Source: Actinomycetes bacterium (GTDB lineage: Bacteria > Actinomycetota > Actinomycetes > Mycobacteriales > Mycobacteriaceae). From it: a stretch of 64,000 nucleotides of DNA. Where the stretch lies: the NCBI GenBank assembly GCA_023404955.1, contig JAEXZY010000008.1, forward strand, positions 1 through 64,000. Direction: 5' to 3'. Of the stretch, positions 42,906-52,068 are shown one piece after another (position 1 is the first letter of the stretch; the number at the start of each line of letters is the position of its first letter). The position numbers were made by a program, and so were the translations under genes. The notes under the pieces were generated by a model. The model did not search any database and was not told where the DNA came from. It was given only the letters and a program-made list of their open reading frames with translations.

Positions 42906-43556
42906 GTGGCCTCTGACGCGCACGGCGGGAAATCCGTCGAGCCCCGCAGCATCGAGCGAATTCGGCGGGCCGCGCTGCACAGTTTCGCCCAGAGCGGTAC
43001 GGGGGCGACGACCATGCGTGGCGTGGCGGCCGCCGCCGGCGTGTCGCTCGGTCTGGTGCAGCATCACTTCGCCACCAAGGCAGGTCTGATCGCGGCGGTC
43101 GACGAGTTCGTTCTCGAACTCGTGGTGTCGTCCATGGCGCGTCCGCTGCCGGAACCGCCCGTCGACTCGGTGGCCGAGATCGGCGGGCGCGTCACCGGCA
43201 TCTTCTCTGAGTATCCGGATGTCGCCGCCTACCTGAGCCGCGCGCTCGTGGACGGCAGCGCAGTAGGGGCTCGGCTCTTCGACGCCCTGATCGACGTGGG
43301 CGTGGCACGGTGGCAGCAACGCATCGACCGCGGAGAGGTGCGCCCGGACGTCGACGTCACCTGGGCTGCGATCAACGCCATCGTGCTGGCCCTCGGCGCG
43401 ATCAGCTTGCGAACCCACGTCGATCGGCATCTTCCCGCGCCGCTGACGGACCCGCTGCAACTCGACCGATGGCAACGGGCAGTGGACACGCTTCTTCGCG
43501 ATGGCCTGTTCGTGCCGCGGTCGGAGCGGCCGGACGGATCGTCGCGCCCCGACTAG
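42906..43556 (+). CDS. TetR-family transcriptional regulator
   Basis: The 216-residue protein starts at GTG and has an N-terminal TetR helix-turn-helix (IRRAALHSFAQSGTGATTMRGVAAAAGVSLGLVQHHFATKAGL, about 16-60) and a helical ligand domain. It is divergent from whiB6 and 39 bases after a pair of palindromic repeats, so it probably represses itself and perhaps whiB6. It converges on a second TetR gene with a 13-base gap. The ligand is unknown. Confidence 0.9.
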   Translation: MASDAHGGKSVEPRSIERIRRAALHSFAQSGTGATTMRGVAAAAGVSLGLVQHHFATKAGLIAAVDEFVLELVVSSMARPLPEPPVDSVAEIGGRVTGIFSEYPDVAAYLSRALVDGSAVGARLFDALIDVGVARWQQRIDRGEVRPDVDVTWAAINAIVLALGAISLRTHVDRHLPAPLTDPLQLDRWQRAVDTLLRDGLFVPRSERPDGSSRPD

Positions 43557-43569
43557 GCCCGGCGTCGCT

Positions 43570-44145
43570 TCACCGAGCGTTGAGTCCGGCGAGCACCGTT
43601 CGGGTGATCGACGCGGCGCGTTCGGTGGGAAACTCCCGACCGTCGGTCAGCACGGCCTGGACGATGCCGCCGACGATGGCGTCGGTCGCATCGGCGGCGG
43701 GCGCCTCGTCGTAGCCGTGGCTGCGGAGCCTGGCGCGCACAGCGTCGCGCAGGGGCGTGGAGAAGCCCGCTCGCAGTCGCTGTCCGGTCTCCGGGTGTTC
43801 GATGCCGGCGATGGTCATGAACCGCAGCATTGCGTTTCCGCGGGCCGTGGTCAGCGCCGCCGCGAGTTCGACCGCCCAGGCGCACAGATCTGCCTCGACG
43901 TCAGCAGTCGCAGGGACCGGACGCAGGATGCGGTCGGCGTCGTCGAGGATCACGTCGGAAGCCAAGGCGTGCCGGCTCGGCCACCAGCGGTAGATCGTCT
44001 GCTTCCCGACACCGGCGCGGGCGGCGACCGCCTCGATGGTCAGTTTGTCGAAGCCTCGCAGCAGGAGGAGTTCACGCGTGGCCGTGACGATCGCTTGACG
44101 GGACTTCTCACTGCGTCGCCGCGGCGCGTCGGCGGTCGTGGCCAT
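43570..44145 (-). CDS. TetR-family transcriptional regulator of the FadE-thiolase operon
   Basis: The 191-residue protein has the TetR helix-turn-helix at about 15-58 (FDKLTIEAVAARAGVGKQTIYRWWPSRHAL) and a TetR_C_11-like ligand domain with two TetR-typical aliphatic helices. It is divergent from the fused FadE gene, and a perfect palindrome lies just downstream of a strong promoter in between, so it is likely to repress the FadE-thiolase-DUF35 operon, with an acyl-CoA as a likely inducer. Confidence 0.9.
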   Translation of the reverse strand: MATTADAPRRRSEKSRQAIVTATRELLLLRGFDKLTIEAVAARAGVGKQTIYRWWPSRHALASDVILDDADRILRPVPATADVEADLCAWAVELAAALTTARGNAMLRFMTIAGIEHPETGQRLRAGFSTPLRDAVRARLRSHGYDEAPAADATDAIVGGIVQAVLTDGREFPTERAASITRTVLAGLNAR

Positions 44146-44187
44146 GTCTGTCCCTCCTGCCTGTCCGCCAGCCGACTACTCCGTCGC

Positions 44188-44216
44188 TTTACACGCCGGG
44201 GGCGCGCCCGTAGTGT
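44188..44216 (+). promoter_or_regulatory. Promoter of the fused fadE operon
   Basis: TTTACA (44188-44193) and TAGTGT (44211-44216) are separated by exactly 17 bases, a good SigA-type promoter. Transcription would begin near 44222-44224, immediately before the palindrome at 44225-44243. The arrangement suits steric repression by the divergent TetR protein. Confidence 0.6.
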
Positions 44217-44224
44217 GCCACAAG

Positions 44225-44243
44225 ACGAGACGTTGCGTCTCGT
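44225..44243. promoter_or_regulatory. Palindromic operator for the divergent TetR repressor
   Basis: ACGAGACG-TTG-CGTCTCGT is a perfect inverted repeat with 8-bp arms and a 3-base centre. It lies between the divergent TetR gene (start 44145) and the fused fadE gene (start 44278), right after a promoter, where a repressor would block initiation or early elongation. Binding by the adjacent TetR protein is inferred from position. Confidence 0.65.
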
Positions 44244-44277
44244 GAAGCAGCTCGGTGTGGTCGGGAAAGGTGAGCGC

Positions 44278-46527
44278 GTGGGAGTCGCACCATCGATCGG
44301 CCTCACGCCTGAGCAGACACAACTGGCTGCCGCCGTCTCCGACTTCGCGGCGCGGCACGCGCCGATCGACAAGACCCGCGCCGCCTTTGACTCGCTCACC
44401 GCCGGCGGCCTACCTGAGTGGTGGGATCACTTCACCGCAAACGGGTTTCACGCTGTGCACCTCCCCGAGCGTGTCGGTGGGGGCGGCGGCTCGCTGCTCG
44501 ACGTCGCGTGCGTGCTCGAGGCGGCCGCCACCGCGATGCTGCCCGGCCCGGTGCTGCCGACGGTCATCGCCGGTGCCGTCGCCATGCTGGCCGACGACGA
44601 GTCCGGCGCGCGAGACGTCATTGAAAGGCTGGTGCAGGGGGCGGCGGCTGCTGTCGTCGCCGACCCTGACGTTCTCCGGGCCACGGCGACGGAGCATGGC
44701 TGGACGCTGAGCGGCACGACGTCGGCCGTTCCGGGGCTCTGCTCTGCCCAGGTCGTGATCGTCACTGCGCGCTCGGCGGGCCGGACGCTGTGGCTCATCG
44801 TCGACCCGGCGGCCCCGGGCGTCGACGTGGCGCCGCTCGACGGCACCGACAAGACCGTCGACGTGGGCGTTCTCCGATTCGACGATTACGCATGCTCAGC
44901 GCAGAGCCGGCTCACCGGCATCGATGCCGGCCGCGTCCAGAGCCTGTCGCTCGCGTTGACCGCAGCGGTCGCGTCCGGCGTGATCCGGTGGTGTGTGACG
45001 GCAGTGACCGAGCATCTGCGCACGCGCGAGCAGTTCGGCAAGCCGATCGGCGCCTTCCAGGCGCTGCAGCATCAGGCGGCCATGCTCCTGGTGCACAGTG
45101 AGCTCGCCACGGCGGCCGCGTGGGACGCCGCCCGCTCGGCGTCAGAGTCGCTCCCGCAGAACACGATCGCCTGCGAGACGGCGGCGCTGATGGCGATCGG
45201 CCCGGCCCCGGGGCTGGTGCTCGACGCGCTGACGATGTTCGGCGCGATCGGCTACACCTGGGAGCACGATCTGCACCTGTACTGGCGCAAGGCAACCAGC
45301 TTGGCCGCGTCGATCGGACCTATCAGCGGCCACGCCCGCCGGCTGGGCGAGTTCACGCGCGGCGAACACCGCGACACCGCCGTCACACTCGGTGATCACA
45401 GTGAACTCGACGCGGACTTCCGCACATTCGTGACGAGAGTGCTCGATGAGGCCACCGCGCTGCGCAACGATCAACCAGGGCGCCAGGGCGATTATCCGAA
45501 TCTCGCCACCGGGCCGCAGCGGGCCCTGCTCGCTGAGGCGGGATTGATCGCCCCGCACTGGCCCCGCCCGTGGGGCGTCGACGCGACCACGCGTCAACAG
45601 CTGATCCTCGACGAGGAATTCGCCAAACGCCCGCAGTTGGTGCGTCCTTCGCTGGGAATCGCGGAGTGGATTCTGCCCTCGTTGATCAGCGCGGCGCCCG
45701 AGGACGTGGCGCGGGAGCTGATTCCGCCCACGATGCGCGGTGAACTGGGCTGGTGCCAGCTGTTCAGCGAACCGGGTGCGGGGTCGGATCTGGCTGCGCT
45801 CACCACTCGCGCCACCAAGGTCGACGGCGGATGGCGCATCACCGGGCACAAGATCTGGACGTCGTCGGCCCACACCGCCGACTACGGCGCCCTGCTGGCT
45901 CGTACTGATCCCGACGCGCCCAAGCATCGCGGCATCGGTTACTTCGTCGTTGACATGCGTTCCGAGGGAATCGATCTGCAGCCGATTCGGCAGGCCACCG
46001 GGGAGGCGCACTTCAACGAGGTCTTCCTCACCGAGGTGTTCGTTCCCGACGACATGCTGCTCGGTGGCCCGACCGACGGTTGGCGCCTGGCCATCGCCAC
46101 CATGGCCCAGGAAAGGGTGGCGATCAGCGCCTACATCAAAGAGGATCGCGCAACGATCCTGCGTGCCCTGGCCGGCCGCGGGGGACCCGACCACGTCCAG
46201 GTGCTCGCAGCACTCGGTGATGCCGATGCGCATGCGACGGCGATCAAGGTGCTGGCAGTGCGCGAGGTGCTGCGTCTGCTCGACGGGCAGGAACCCGGCC
46301 CGGCGTCGAGCGTCGCCAAGGTGGCGATGAACGTGATGCTGCGCCGTACGTTCGCCGCCACGCTCGAATTGTCCGCTCCCGCAGGCTTGCTGGAGACCGA
46401 CGGGGTCGGCGACGTATCGCTGATCGAGCAGTACTTCCACCTGCCGGCGGAGCTCATCGGTGGGGGCACCAAGGAGATCCAGCTCAACATCATCGCCCAG
46501 TTCATTCTCGGGCTACCCCGTCCCTGA
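44278..46527 (+). CDS. Fused two-domain acyl-CoA dehydrogenase (FadE34-like)
   Basis: The 749-residue protein contains two acyl-CoA dehydrogenase units. The N-terminal one (about 1-360) carries TREQFGKPIGAFQALQHQAAML and MFGAIGYTWEHDLHLYWRKA; the C-terminal one (about 385-749) carries FSEPGAGSDLAALTTR, ITGHKIWTSSAHTADY and GGGTKEIQLNIIAQFILGLP. The halves match, in order, the separate genes at 7260-8366 and 6062-7258. Single-chain forms such as FadE34 act on steroid side chains. The GTG at 44278 follows GAAAGG and the promoter at 44188. It is the first gene of an operon with the thiolase-like and DUF35 genes. Confidence 0.9.
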   Translation: MGVAPSIGLTPEQTQLAAAVSDFAARHAPIDKTRAAFDSLTAGGLPEWWDHFTANGFHAVHLPERVGGGGGSLLDVACVLEAAATAMLPGPVLPTVIAGAVAMLADDESGARDVIERLVQGAAAAVVADPDVLRATATEHGWTLSGTTSAVPGLCSAQVVIVTARSAGRTLWLIVDPAAPGVDVAPLDGTDKTVDVGVLRFDDYACSAQSRLTGIDAGRVQSLSLALTAAVASGVIRWCVTAVTEHLRTREQFGKPIGAFQALQHQAAMLLVHSELATAAAWDAARSASESLPQNTIACETAALMAIGPAPGLVLDALTMFGAIGYTWEHDLHLYWRKATSLAASIGPISGHARRLGEFTRGEHRDTAVTLGDHSELDADFRTFVTRVLDEATALRNDQPGRQGDYPNLATGPQRALLAEAGLIAPHWPRPWGVDATTRQQLILDEEFAKRPQLVRPSLGIAEWILPSLISAAPEDVARELIPPTMRGELGWCQLFSEPGAGSDLAALTTRATKVDGGWRITGHKIWTSSAHTADYGALLARTDPDAPKHRGIGYFVVDMRSEGIDLQPIRQATGEAHFNEVFLTEVFVPDDMLLGGPTDGWRLAIATMAQERVAISAYIKEDRATILRALAGRGGPDHVQVLAALGDADAHATAIKVLAVREVLRLLDGQEPGPASSVAKVAMNVMLRRTFAATLELSAPAGLLETDGVGDVSLIEQYFHLPAELIGGGTKEIQLNIIAQFILGLPRP

Positions 46528-46542
46528 TCGAGAGGAGTGCAC

Positions 46543-47751
46543 ATGGGCTTGCGTGGCGAGGCTGCCATCGTCGGATACGTCGAGCTGCCGCCTGAGCGGA
46601 TGAAGGGGGCAGCACTGGCCCCGTTCATGATCGAGCAGTGGGCAGAACTCGCCGATGCGGCCCTGACCGACGCCGGACTGTCCGGTGAGGACGTCGACGG
46701 TATCGTCACCACCCACCTCGCGGAGTCGGAGATCTTCGTCCCGTCGACGGTCGCCGAATACCTCGGTGTCCGAGCCAACTTCGCCGAGCTGGTCGATCTC
46801 GGTGGGGCCAGCGCCGCGGGGATGGTGTGGCGCGCCGCAGCCGCGATCGAGCTCGGCATCTGTGACGTCGTGGTCTGCGCCATCCCGGCGCGCTATCTGA
46901 CCCCGATGTCAGAGCGGCGGCCCCGACCGCTGACAGACGCCGTGTTCTTCGGTGCGTCGAGCAACCAGTTCGGCTCGCCGCAGGCCGAATTCGAGATTCC
47001 GTACGGCAATCTGGGGCAGAACGGTCCTTACGGCCAGGTGGCCCAGCGCTATGCGTCGATGTACGGCTACGACGAACGTGCGCTGGCCAAGATCGTCGTC
47101 GACCAGCGCGTGAACGCCAACCACACCGACGGCGCGATCTGGAAGGACACGCCGCTGACGATCGAAGACGTGCTGGCGAGCCCCGTCATCGCGGATCCGC
47201 TGCACATGCTCGAGATCGTGATGCCGTGCCTCGGAGGTGCCGCCGTCGTCGTGGCCAATGCCGATGTCGCCGCCCGAGCGGCGCACAGGCCGGTCTGGAT
47301 CAAGGGCTTCGGCGAGCAGGTGCCGTACAAGACACCCACGTACGCGGAGGATCTGCTCCAGACGCCGATCATTCGCGCCGCGGAGACCGCGTTCACGATG
47401 TCGGGTCTGGATCGTTCGCAGATGGACATGGTGTCGATCTACGACTGCTACACGATCACCGTCCTCCTGAGCCTGGAAGACGCGGGCTTCTGCGACAAGG
47501 GGACCGGCATGCAGTTCGTCACCGACCATGACCTGACCTTCCGGGGTGACTTCCCGCTCAACACGGCGGGCGGGCAGCTCGGCTTCGGGCAGGCGGGCAA
47601 CGCCGGCGGCATGCATCACGTGTGCGATGCGGCGCGTCAGATCATGGGCCGTGCCGGGCCGGCCCAGGTGTCCGACTGCGACCGGGCGTTCGTCTCGGGC
47701 AACGGCGGCATCCTGTCCGAGCAGACGGCTCTTGTGCTGGAGGGAGATTAG
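46543..47751 (+). CDS. Thiolase-fold lipid-transfer protein (Ltp/SCP-x type)
   Basis: The 402-residue thiolase-superfamily protein has the IYDCYTITVLLSLEDAG region typical of the lipid-transfer (Ltp) subgroup. The usual nucleophilic Cys position reads VDLGGASAAGM with no Cys, and the GHPxG motif is replaced by GNAGGMHHV. Ltp2, a relative, works as a retro-aldolase with a DUF35 partner, using Tyr residues rather than Cys. AGAGGA precedes the ATG. It lies 15 bases after the fused fadE and 2 bases before DUF35, so an acyl side-chain cleaving module is inferred. Confidence 0.85.
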   Translation: MGLRGEAAIVGYVELPPERMKGAALAPFMIEQWAELADAALTDAGLSGEDVDGIVTTHLAESEIFVPSTVAEYLGVRANFAELVDLGGASAAGMVWRAAAAIELGICDVVVCAIPARYLTPMSERRPRPLTDAVFFGASSNQFGSPQAEFEIPYGNLGQNGPYGQVAQRYASMYGYDERALAKIVVDQRVNANHTDGAIWKDTPLTIEDVLASPVIADPLHMLEIVMPCLGGAAVVVANADVAARAAHRPVWIKGFGEQVPYKTPTYAEDLLQTPIIRAAETAFTMSGLDRSQMDMVSIYDCYTITVLLSLEDAGFCDKGTGMQFVTDHDLTFRGDFPLNTAGGQLGFGQAGNAGGMHHVCDAARQIMGRAGPAQVSDCDRAFVSGNGGILSEQTALVLEGD

Positions 47752-47753
47752 GG

Positions 47754-48161
47754 ATGACGTTCGCACGGCCGATGCCGGTGAAGACACCGACCACCGCACC
47801 GTTCTGGGACGCCCTGGCCGAGCACCGGGTGGTGATCCAGTACTCGCCGTCGTCTCACTCGTATGTGTTCTACCCCCGGGTGCGCGCCCCGAGCACGCTC
47901 GCCGACGATCTGGAATGGCGTGAGATCTCCGGGATGGGCACGCTGTACACCTACACGGTCGCGCGCCGGCCCGTCGGTCCGCACTTCGCCGACGCGGTGC
48001 CCCAGCTGCTGGCCATAGTGGAATGGGATGAGGGACCCCGTTTTTCGACCGAGTTGGTCAACGCCGAGCCGACGGACATCACGATCGGCATGCGCGTGCG
48101 GCCGGTGTTCTCCGACTACCCCGAGCACGAGGTCACGATGCTGCGGTACGAGCCGGCGTGA
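47754..48161 (+). CDS. DUF35 OB-fold protein lacking the zinc-ribbon cysteines
   Basis: The 135-residue protein has the DUF35 OB-fold (SGMGTLYTYTVARRPVGPHF, PQLLAIVEWDEGPRFSTELVN, IGMRVRPVFSD). The N-terminal rubredoxin-like zinc ribbon is reduced: the region reads VVIQYSPSSHSYVFYPR with no Cys. DUF35 proteins form complexes with Ltp-type thiolases and acyl-CoA hydratases. It is the last gene of the operon from 44278, and its end overlaps the convergent transporter gene by 29 bases. Confidence 0.85.
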   Translation: MTFARPMPVKTPTTAPFWDALAEHRVVIQYSPSSHSYVFYPRVRAPSTLADDLEWREISGMGTLYTYTVARRPVGPHFADAVPQLLAIVEWDEGPRFSTELVNAEPTDITIGMRVRPVFSDYPEHEVTMLRYEPA

Positions 48162-49461
48162 CGGCTACCTTCTGCAGCGGACGGCGAGCGGTCTCGGCCA
48201 TGGTCAGCACCGTCAGCAAGGTGACCACCGCCGCTCCGATCACGTAGTAGGCCGGCGCGATGTCGTTGCCGGTGCGAGCCACCAGCCAGGTCGCCACATA
48301 GGGTGCGGTCCCACCGAAGATCGCCACCGATATGTTGTAACCGATCGAGTAGCCGCTGGACCGGACCCGGGTGGCGAACAGTTCCGCGCCGGCTGCCAGC
48401 GCCGTGGACGCGAACACGGACTCGATGGCGGCCAGCGCGGCGTGGGCGGTGATGGCCGCGGCCAGTGAACCGCTGGTCAGCAGCAGGAACAGCGGGTAAG
48501 TGAACACGGCGAACAGGATCGAACCGGCGATCAGCAGCGGTTTGCGCCCGACCCGGTCCGACAGCGCGCCCAGCGGAGGGATCAGCGCGATCGCGACGAG
48601 GCTGGCCACCGTGATCGACACGAACGAGTCGGTCTTAGTGAATTCCAGCGTCTTGGTGAAATAGCTGGGCAGGAACGTGAACACGACGTAGAAACCGACG
48701 TTGTGGATGACGACCAGACCGATGATCTGCAGGATGGGCCGCCACGCGTGGGTGAACGCCTCCTTCAGCGGAGACGACGACACCTCGCCCTCCTCGCGCA
48801 GCGCGGTGAACTCCGGGGTGTCGCCCAGCCGGGTCCGGATGTACAGGCCGACAGCGCCGAGCAGCCCGGCGATCAGAAACGGTATCCGCCAGCCGTAGGC
48901 GTCCATCGCCGCTTCCGACAGCAGGGCTTCCAAGGCCGTGACCGTCACCGAGCCGAGCAGGAAACCGACGACGACGGACCAGACGAGGAAGGACACCACG
49001 AAGCCGCGATGCCGGTCACTTGCGTACTCGGCGAGAAAACATGCGCCGCTACCGTATTCACCGCCAGCCGAGAAACCCTGCAGACACCGCAGAAGCAGCA
49101 GCAGGATCGGGGCGAACACGCCGATGGTCTCGTAGCTGGGCACCAGCCCGATCGCGAATGTCGATGCCGACATCACCAAGATGACCACCGCCAGCACGCG
49201 CTGACGGCCGATGCGATCGCCGAGCGGCCCGAAGAAGAAGCCGCCGAGCGGCCGCATGAAGAACGCCGCGGCGAACACGGCGAAGGTGTTGAGCAGCGCC
49301 GCGGTCTCATCGCCCGGTGGAAAGAACTTCTCGGCGATGTAGGTGGCGAGGAAACCGTAGATCGCGAAGTCGAACCACTCGACGGCGTTGCCGATCGCGG
49401 CGCCCCGCACCGCCTTAGCAACGGGTGCGTGTGCGGCGCGCGCAGAGTCAGCGGTGGGCAT
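48133..49461 (-). CDS. MHS-family (major facilitator) metabolite transporter
   Basis: The 442-residue protein has about 12 transmembrane helices and the MHS markers GNAVEWFDFAIYGFLATYIAEKFFP at the N terminus and GDRIGRQRVL between helices 2 and 3, with a central RTRLGDTPEF loop. Relatives import small organic acids or betaines with protons. It is divergent from the thiolase gene at 49530 and converges on DUF35 with a 29-base overlap. The substrate is unknown. Confidence 0.9.
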   Translation of the reverse strand: MPTADSARAAHAPVAKAVRGAAIGNAVEWFDFAIYGFLATYIAEKFFPPGDETAALLNTFAVFAAAFFMRPLGGFFFGPLGDRIGRQRVLAVVILVMSASTFAIGLVPSYETIGVFAPILLLLLRCLQGFSAGGEYGSGACFLAEYASDRHRGFVVSFLVWSVVVGFLLGSVTVTALEALLSEAAMDAYGWRIPFLIAGLLGAVGLYIRTRLGDTPEFTALREEGEVSSSPLKEAFTHAWRPILQIIGLVVIHNVGFYVVFTFLPSYFTKTLEFTKTDSFVSITVASLVAIALIPPLGALSDRVGRKPLLIAGSILFAVFTYPLFLLLTSGSLAAAITAHAALAAIESVFASTALAAGAELFATRVRSSGYSIGYNISVAIFGGTAPYVATWLVARTGNDIAPAYYVIGAAVVTLLTVLTMAETARRPLQKVAVTPARTAAS

Positions 49462-49529
49462 GCGCGAGCATTCCCCATTCTTGAGCCGAACTAACGCCGG
49501 TGGCCAGGCCGGGGTGTAGGTTCGACCTC

Positions 49530-50675
49530 ATGCGCGAGACCGTCATCGTCGGTGCGGTGCGCACTCCCGTCGGCAAGCGCAACGGCGGACTGTCCGACCA
49601 GCACGCAGCTGATCTGTCGGCGCTGGTGCTCAATGAACTCCTCGATCGGACGGGAGTGGACGTCGAGCTCGTCGACGATGTCGTGTGGGGCTGCGTATCT
49701 CAGGTGGGCGACCAGTCCAGCAATATCGGACGGTTCGCGGTGCTGGCCGCGGGCTGGCCGGAGCGCATTCCCGGCACCACCGTGAACCGCGCGTGCGGAT
49801 CCAGCCAGCAGGCAGTGGATTTCGCCGTGCACGCGGTGATGTCGGGCCAGCAGGATGTGGTGGTGGCCGGGGGAGTCGAGGTGATGAGCCGAGTCCCGCT
49901 GGGCGCCGCGCGTGCCACCGGCGTGCCCTACGGACCCAAAGTGCTTGCCCGATATGACGACTTCTCGTTCAACCAGGGCCTCTCGGCGGAGATGATCGCC
50001 AGCCGGTGGAACCTCTCACGGGGAGAGCTCGACGAGTACTCCGCGCGCTCACATGCACGGGCCGCCGCGGCGCAGGACAGCGGCGCGTTCATCGACCAGA
50101 TCGTGCCGGTGTTCACCGACAGCGACGTGATCACTGCTGACGAGGGCGTCCGCCGCGGCACGACTGCCGAGAAGTTGTCCTCTCTGAAGCCCGCGTTCAC
50201 CGATGACGGGGTGATCCACGCCGGCAATTCCTCGCAGATCTCCGACGGCGCAGCCGCGTTGCTGGTGACGACGGCGGAGAACGCGGTGCACCTGGGGGTG
50301 ACGCCGCTGGTGCGTTATCGCGCCGGCGCCGTCTGCGGGGCGGATCCAAGGCTGATGCTGACCGCGCCGATCCCGGCGACCGACATGGTCCTGCACAAAG
50401 CTGGCCTCGAGCTCGCCGACATCGGCGTCTTCGAGGTCAACGAGGCGTTCGCCCCGGTGCCCCTGGCGTGGTTGGCGGACACCGGGGCCGACGAGGCGAA
50501 GCTCAACCCGCTCGGGGGTGCCATCGCTCTCGGCCACCCGCTCGGCGCGTCGGGCGCGGTGCTGATGACCCGGATGATTCATCACATGCGTGACAACGGC
50601 ATTCGCTACGGGCTGCAGACGATGTGCGAGGGTGGCGGCACCGCCAACGCCACTGTGGTCGAACTCGTCGGGTGA
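49530..50675 (+). CDS. Acetyl-CoA acetyltransferase (thiolase)
   Basis: The 381-residue thiolase has the nucleophile Cys in VNRACGSSQQAV, His in LGHPLGASGAVL and the second Cys in TMCEGGGTANATVVE. It should perform the last, thiolytic step of beta-oxidation. The ATG at 49530 is used because upstream residues are not conserved. It converges on the acyl-CoA dehydrogenase gene at 50680 with a 4-base gap. It is not the fadA4 copy at 11670; sequence and motif details differ. Confidence 0.93.
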   Translation: MRETVIVGAVRTPVGKRNGGLSDQHAADLSALVLNELLDRTGVDVELVDDVVWGCVSQVGDQSSNIGRFAVLAAGWPERIPGTTVNRACGSSQQAVDFAVHAVMSGQQDVVVAGGVEVMSRVPLGAARATGVPYGPKVLARYDDFSFNQGLSAEMIASRWNLSRGELDEYSARSHARAAAAQDSGAFIDQIVPVFTDSDVITADEGVRRGTTAEKLSSLKPAFTDDGVIHAGNSSQISDGAAALLVTTAENAVHLGVTPLVRYRAGAVCGADPRLMLTAPIPATDMVLHKAGLELADIGVFEVNEAFAPVPLAWLADTGADEAKLNPLGGAIALGHPLGASGAVLMTRMIHHMRDNGIRYGLQTMCEGGGTANATVVELVG

Positions 50676-50679
50676 CGCC

Positions 50680-51978
50680 TCACTGATTTCCGATGTCGTG
50701 CTCGAGGTGTTCTGCGAAGCGAGCCCGCGCCGCTTCCCGCTTGCGCGGCAACCATTCTGAGGGCCACACGTCATCGCTGGCGGAGTAGGCGCGCAGCACC
50801 TGCTTGGCCACCGTGGTCTTGTGCACCTCGGTCGGACCGTCGGCCAATCCCAGTACCGCCGCGCCCGTCACCATCGACAGCAGCGGCATCTCGTTGCTGA
50901 CCCCGAGTGCGCCGTGCACCTGCATGGCACGCCACGCGATGTCGTGCAGCACCGTCGGCATCACCACCTTCACCGTGGCGATGTCCTTGCGTACCCTCTT
51001 GTAGTCGTTGTACCGGTCGATCTGCCACGCCGTGTAGAGCACCAGCAGGCGGAACTGCAGCAGTTGCGCATAGCTGTCGGCGATGTAGCCCTGCACGGTC
51101 TGTTTGTCGGCGAGCAGACTGCCCGCGGTCCGGCGGCTTAGCGCCCGTTCGCACATCATGTCGATCGCCTTGCGGGCCAACCCGATCGTGCGCATCGCAT
51201 GGTGGATGCGGCCCCCGCCCAGGCGGGTCTGGGCGATGACGAAGGCCTGCCCCTCTCCGCCCAGCAGTGCCGAATCCGGCACGCGCACATCGCGATAGTG
51301 GATCAGCGCGTGGCTGCCCTCACCATCGGGCTCGCCGTGCAGGCCGACGTTGCGGACGATGTCCACCCCCGGGGTGTCCGCCGGGACCAGGAACATCGAC
51401 ATGCCCTGATAGGGACTCACCTCCGGGTTGGTCACCACCATCACGATCAGGAACGACGCGGTGGCGGCGTTCGACGAGAAGTACTTCCAGCCGTTGATGA
51501 CCCAGTCGTCTCCGTCGCGGACCGCCTGGGTGGTGAACTGTGTCGGGTCGGCGCCGCCCTGCGGTTCGGTCATGGAGTAGCTGGAGAACAGTTCTCCGTC
51601 GAGCAGCGGACGGAGGTAGCGCTCCTTCTGCTCGGGTGTGCCGTAGTGGGCGAGGATCTCGGCGTTGCCGGTGTCGGGGGCTTGGCAGCCGAAGATGACC
51701 GGCGCCCATGACGAGCGGCCGAGGATCTCGTTGAGCAGCGCGAGCTTCAGCTGGCCGTAGCCCTGACCGCCGAGCTCGGGACTCAGATGCGTCGCCCACA
51801 GCCCTTTCGCCCGCACCCGCGCCTTGAGGTCGTCGACGACGGTGCGGCGCGCCGCGGTCAGGGGAGTGAACTGCAGGTGTGGCCACACCAGATCGAGAGG
51901 CTCGACCTCGTCACGGACGAACTCGTCTGCCCAGTCCAGCAACTCTTGATAGTCGGGGTCGGTAGCGAAATCCCACAT
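50680..51978 (-). CDS. Acyl-CoA dehydrogenase (FadE, long-chain/ACAD11-like type)
   Basis: The 432-residue protein has YSMTEPQGGADPTQFTTQA, WVINGWKYFSSNA, and a long C-terminal helix bundle with WRAMQVHGALGVSNEMPL, a pattern found in ACAD10/11-like dehydrogenases. It is a single-gene unit, convergent with the thiolase and divergent from the IspD-like gene. It would act on a branched or hydroxylated acyl-CoA, but no direct clue to the substrate exists. Confidence 0.9.
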   Translation of the reverse strand: MWDFATDPDYQELLDWADEFVRDEVEPLDLVWPHLQFTPLTAARRTVVDDLKARVRAKGLWATHLSPELGGQGYGQLKLALLNEILGRSSWAPVIFGCQAPDTGNAEILAHYGTPEQKERYLRPLLDGELFSSYSMTEPQGGADPTQFTTQAVRDGDDWVINGWKYFSSNAATASFLIVMVVTNPEVSPYQGMSMFLVPADTPGVDIVRNVGLHGEPDGEGSHALIHYRDVRVPDSALLGGEGQAFVIAQTRLGGGRIHHAMRTIGLARKAIDMMCERALSRRTAGSLLADKQTVQGYIADSYAQLLQFRLLVLYTAWQIDRYNDYKRVRKDIATVKVVMPTVLHDIAWRAMQVHGALGVSNEMPLLSMVTGAAVLGLADGPTEVHKTTVAKQVLRAYSASDDVWPSEWLPRKREAARARFAEHLEHDIGNQ

Positions 51979-52068
51979 GCGGCCTCCTCATCGCGGTGCG
52001 CTCCCACCCTGTCTCGGGCGGTGCTGGCGGCGGAGCGTTTTGGCGTTCTTCGGTATAACCTCGGCCGC

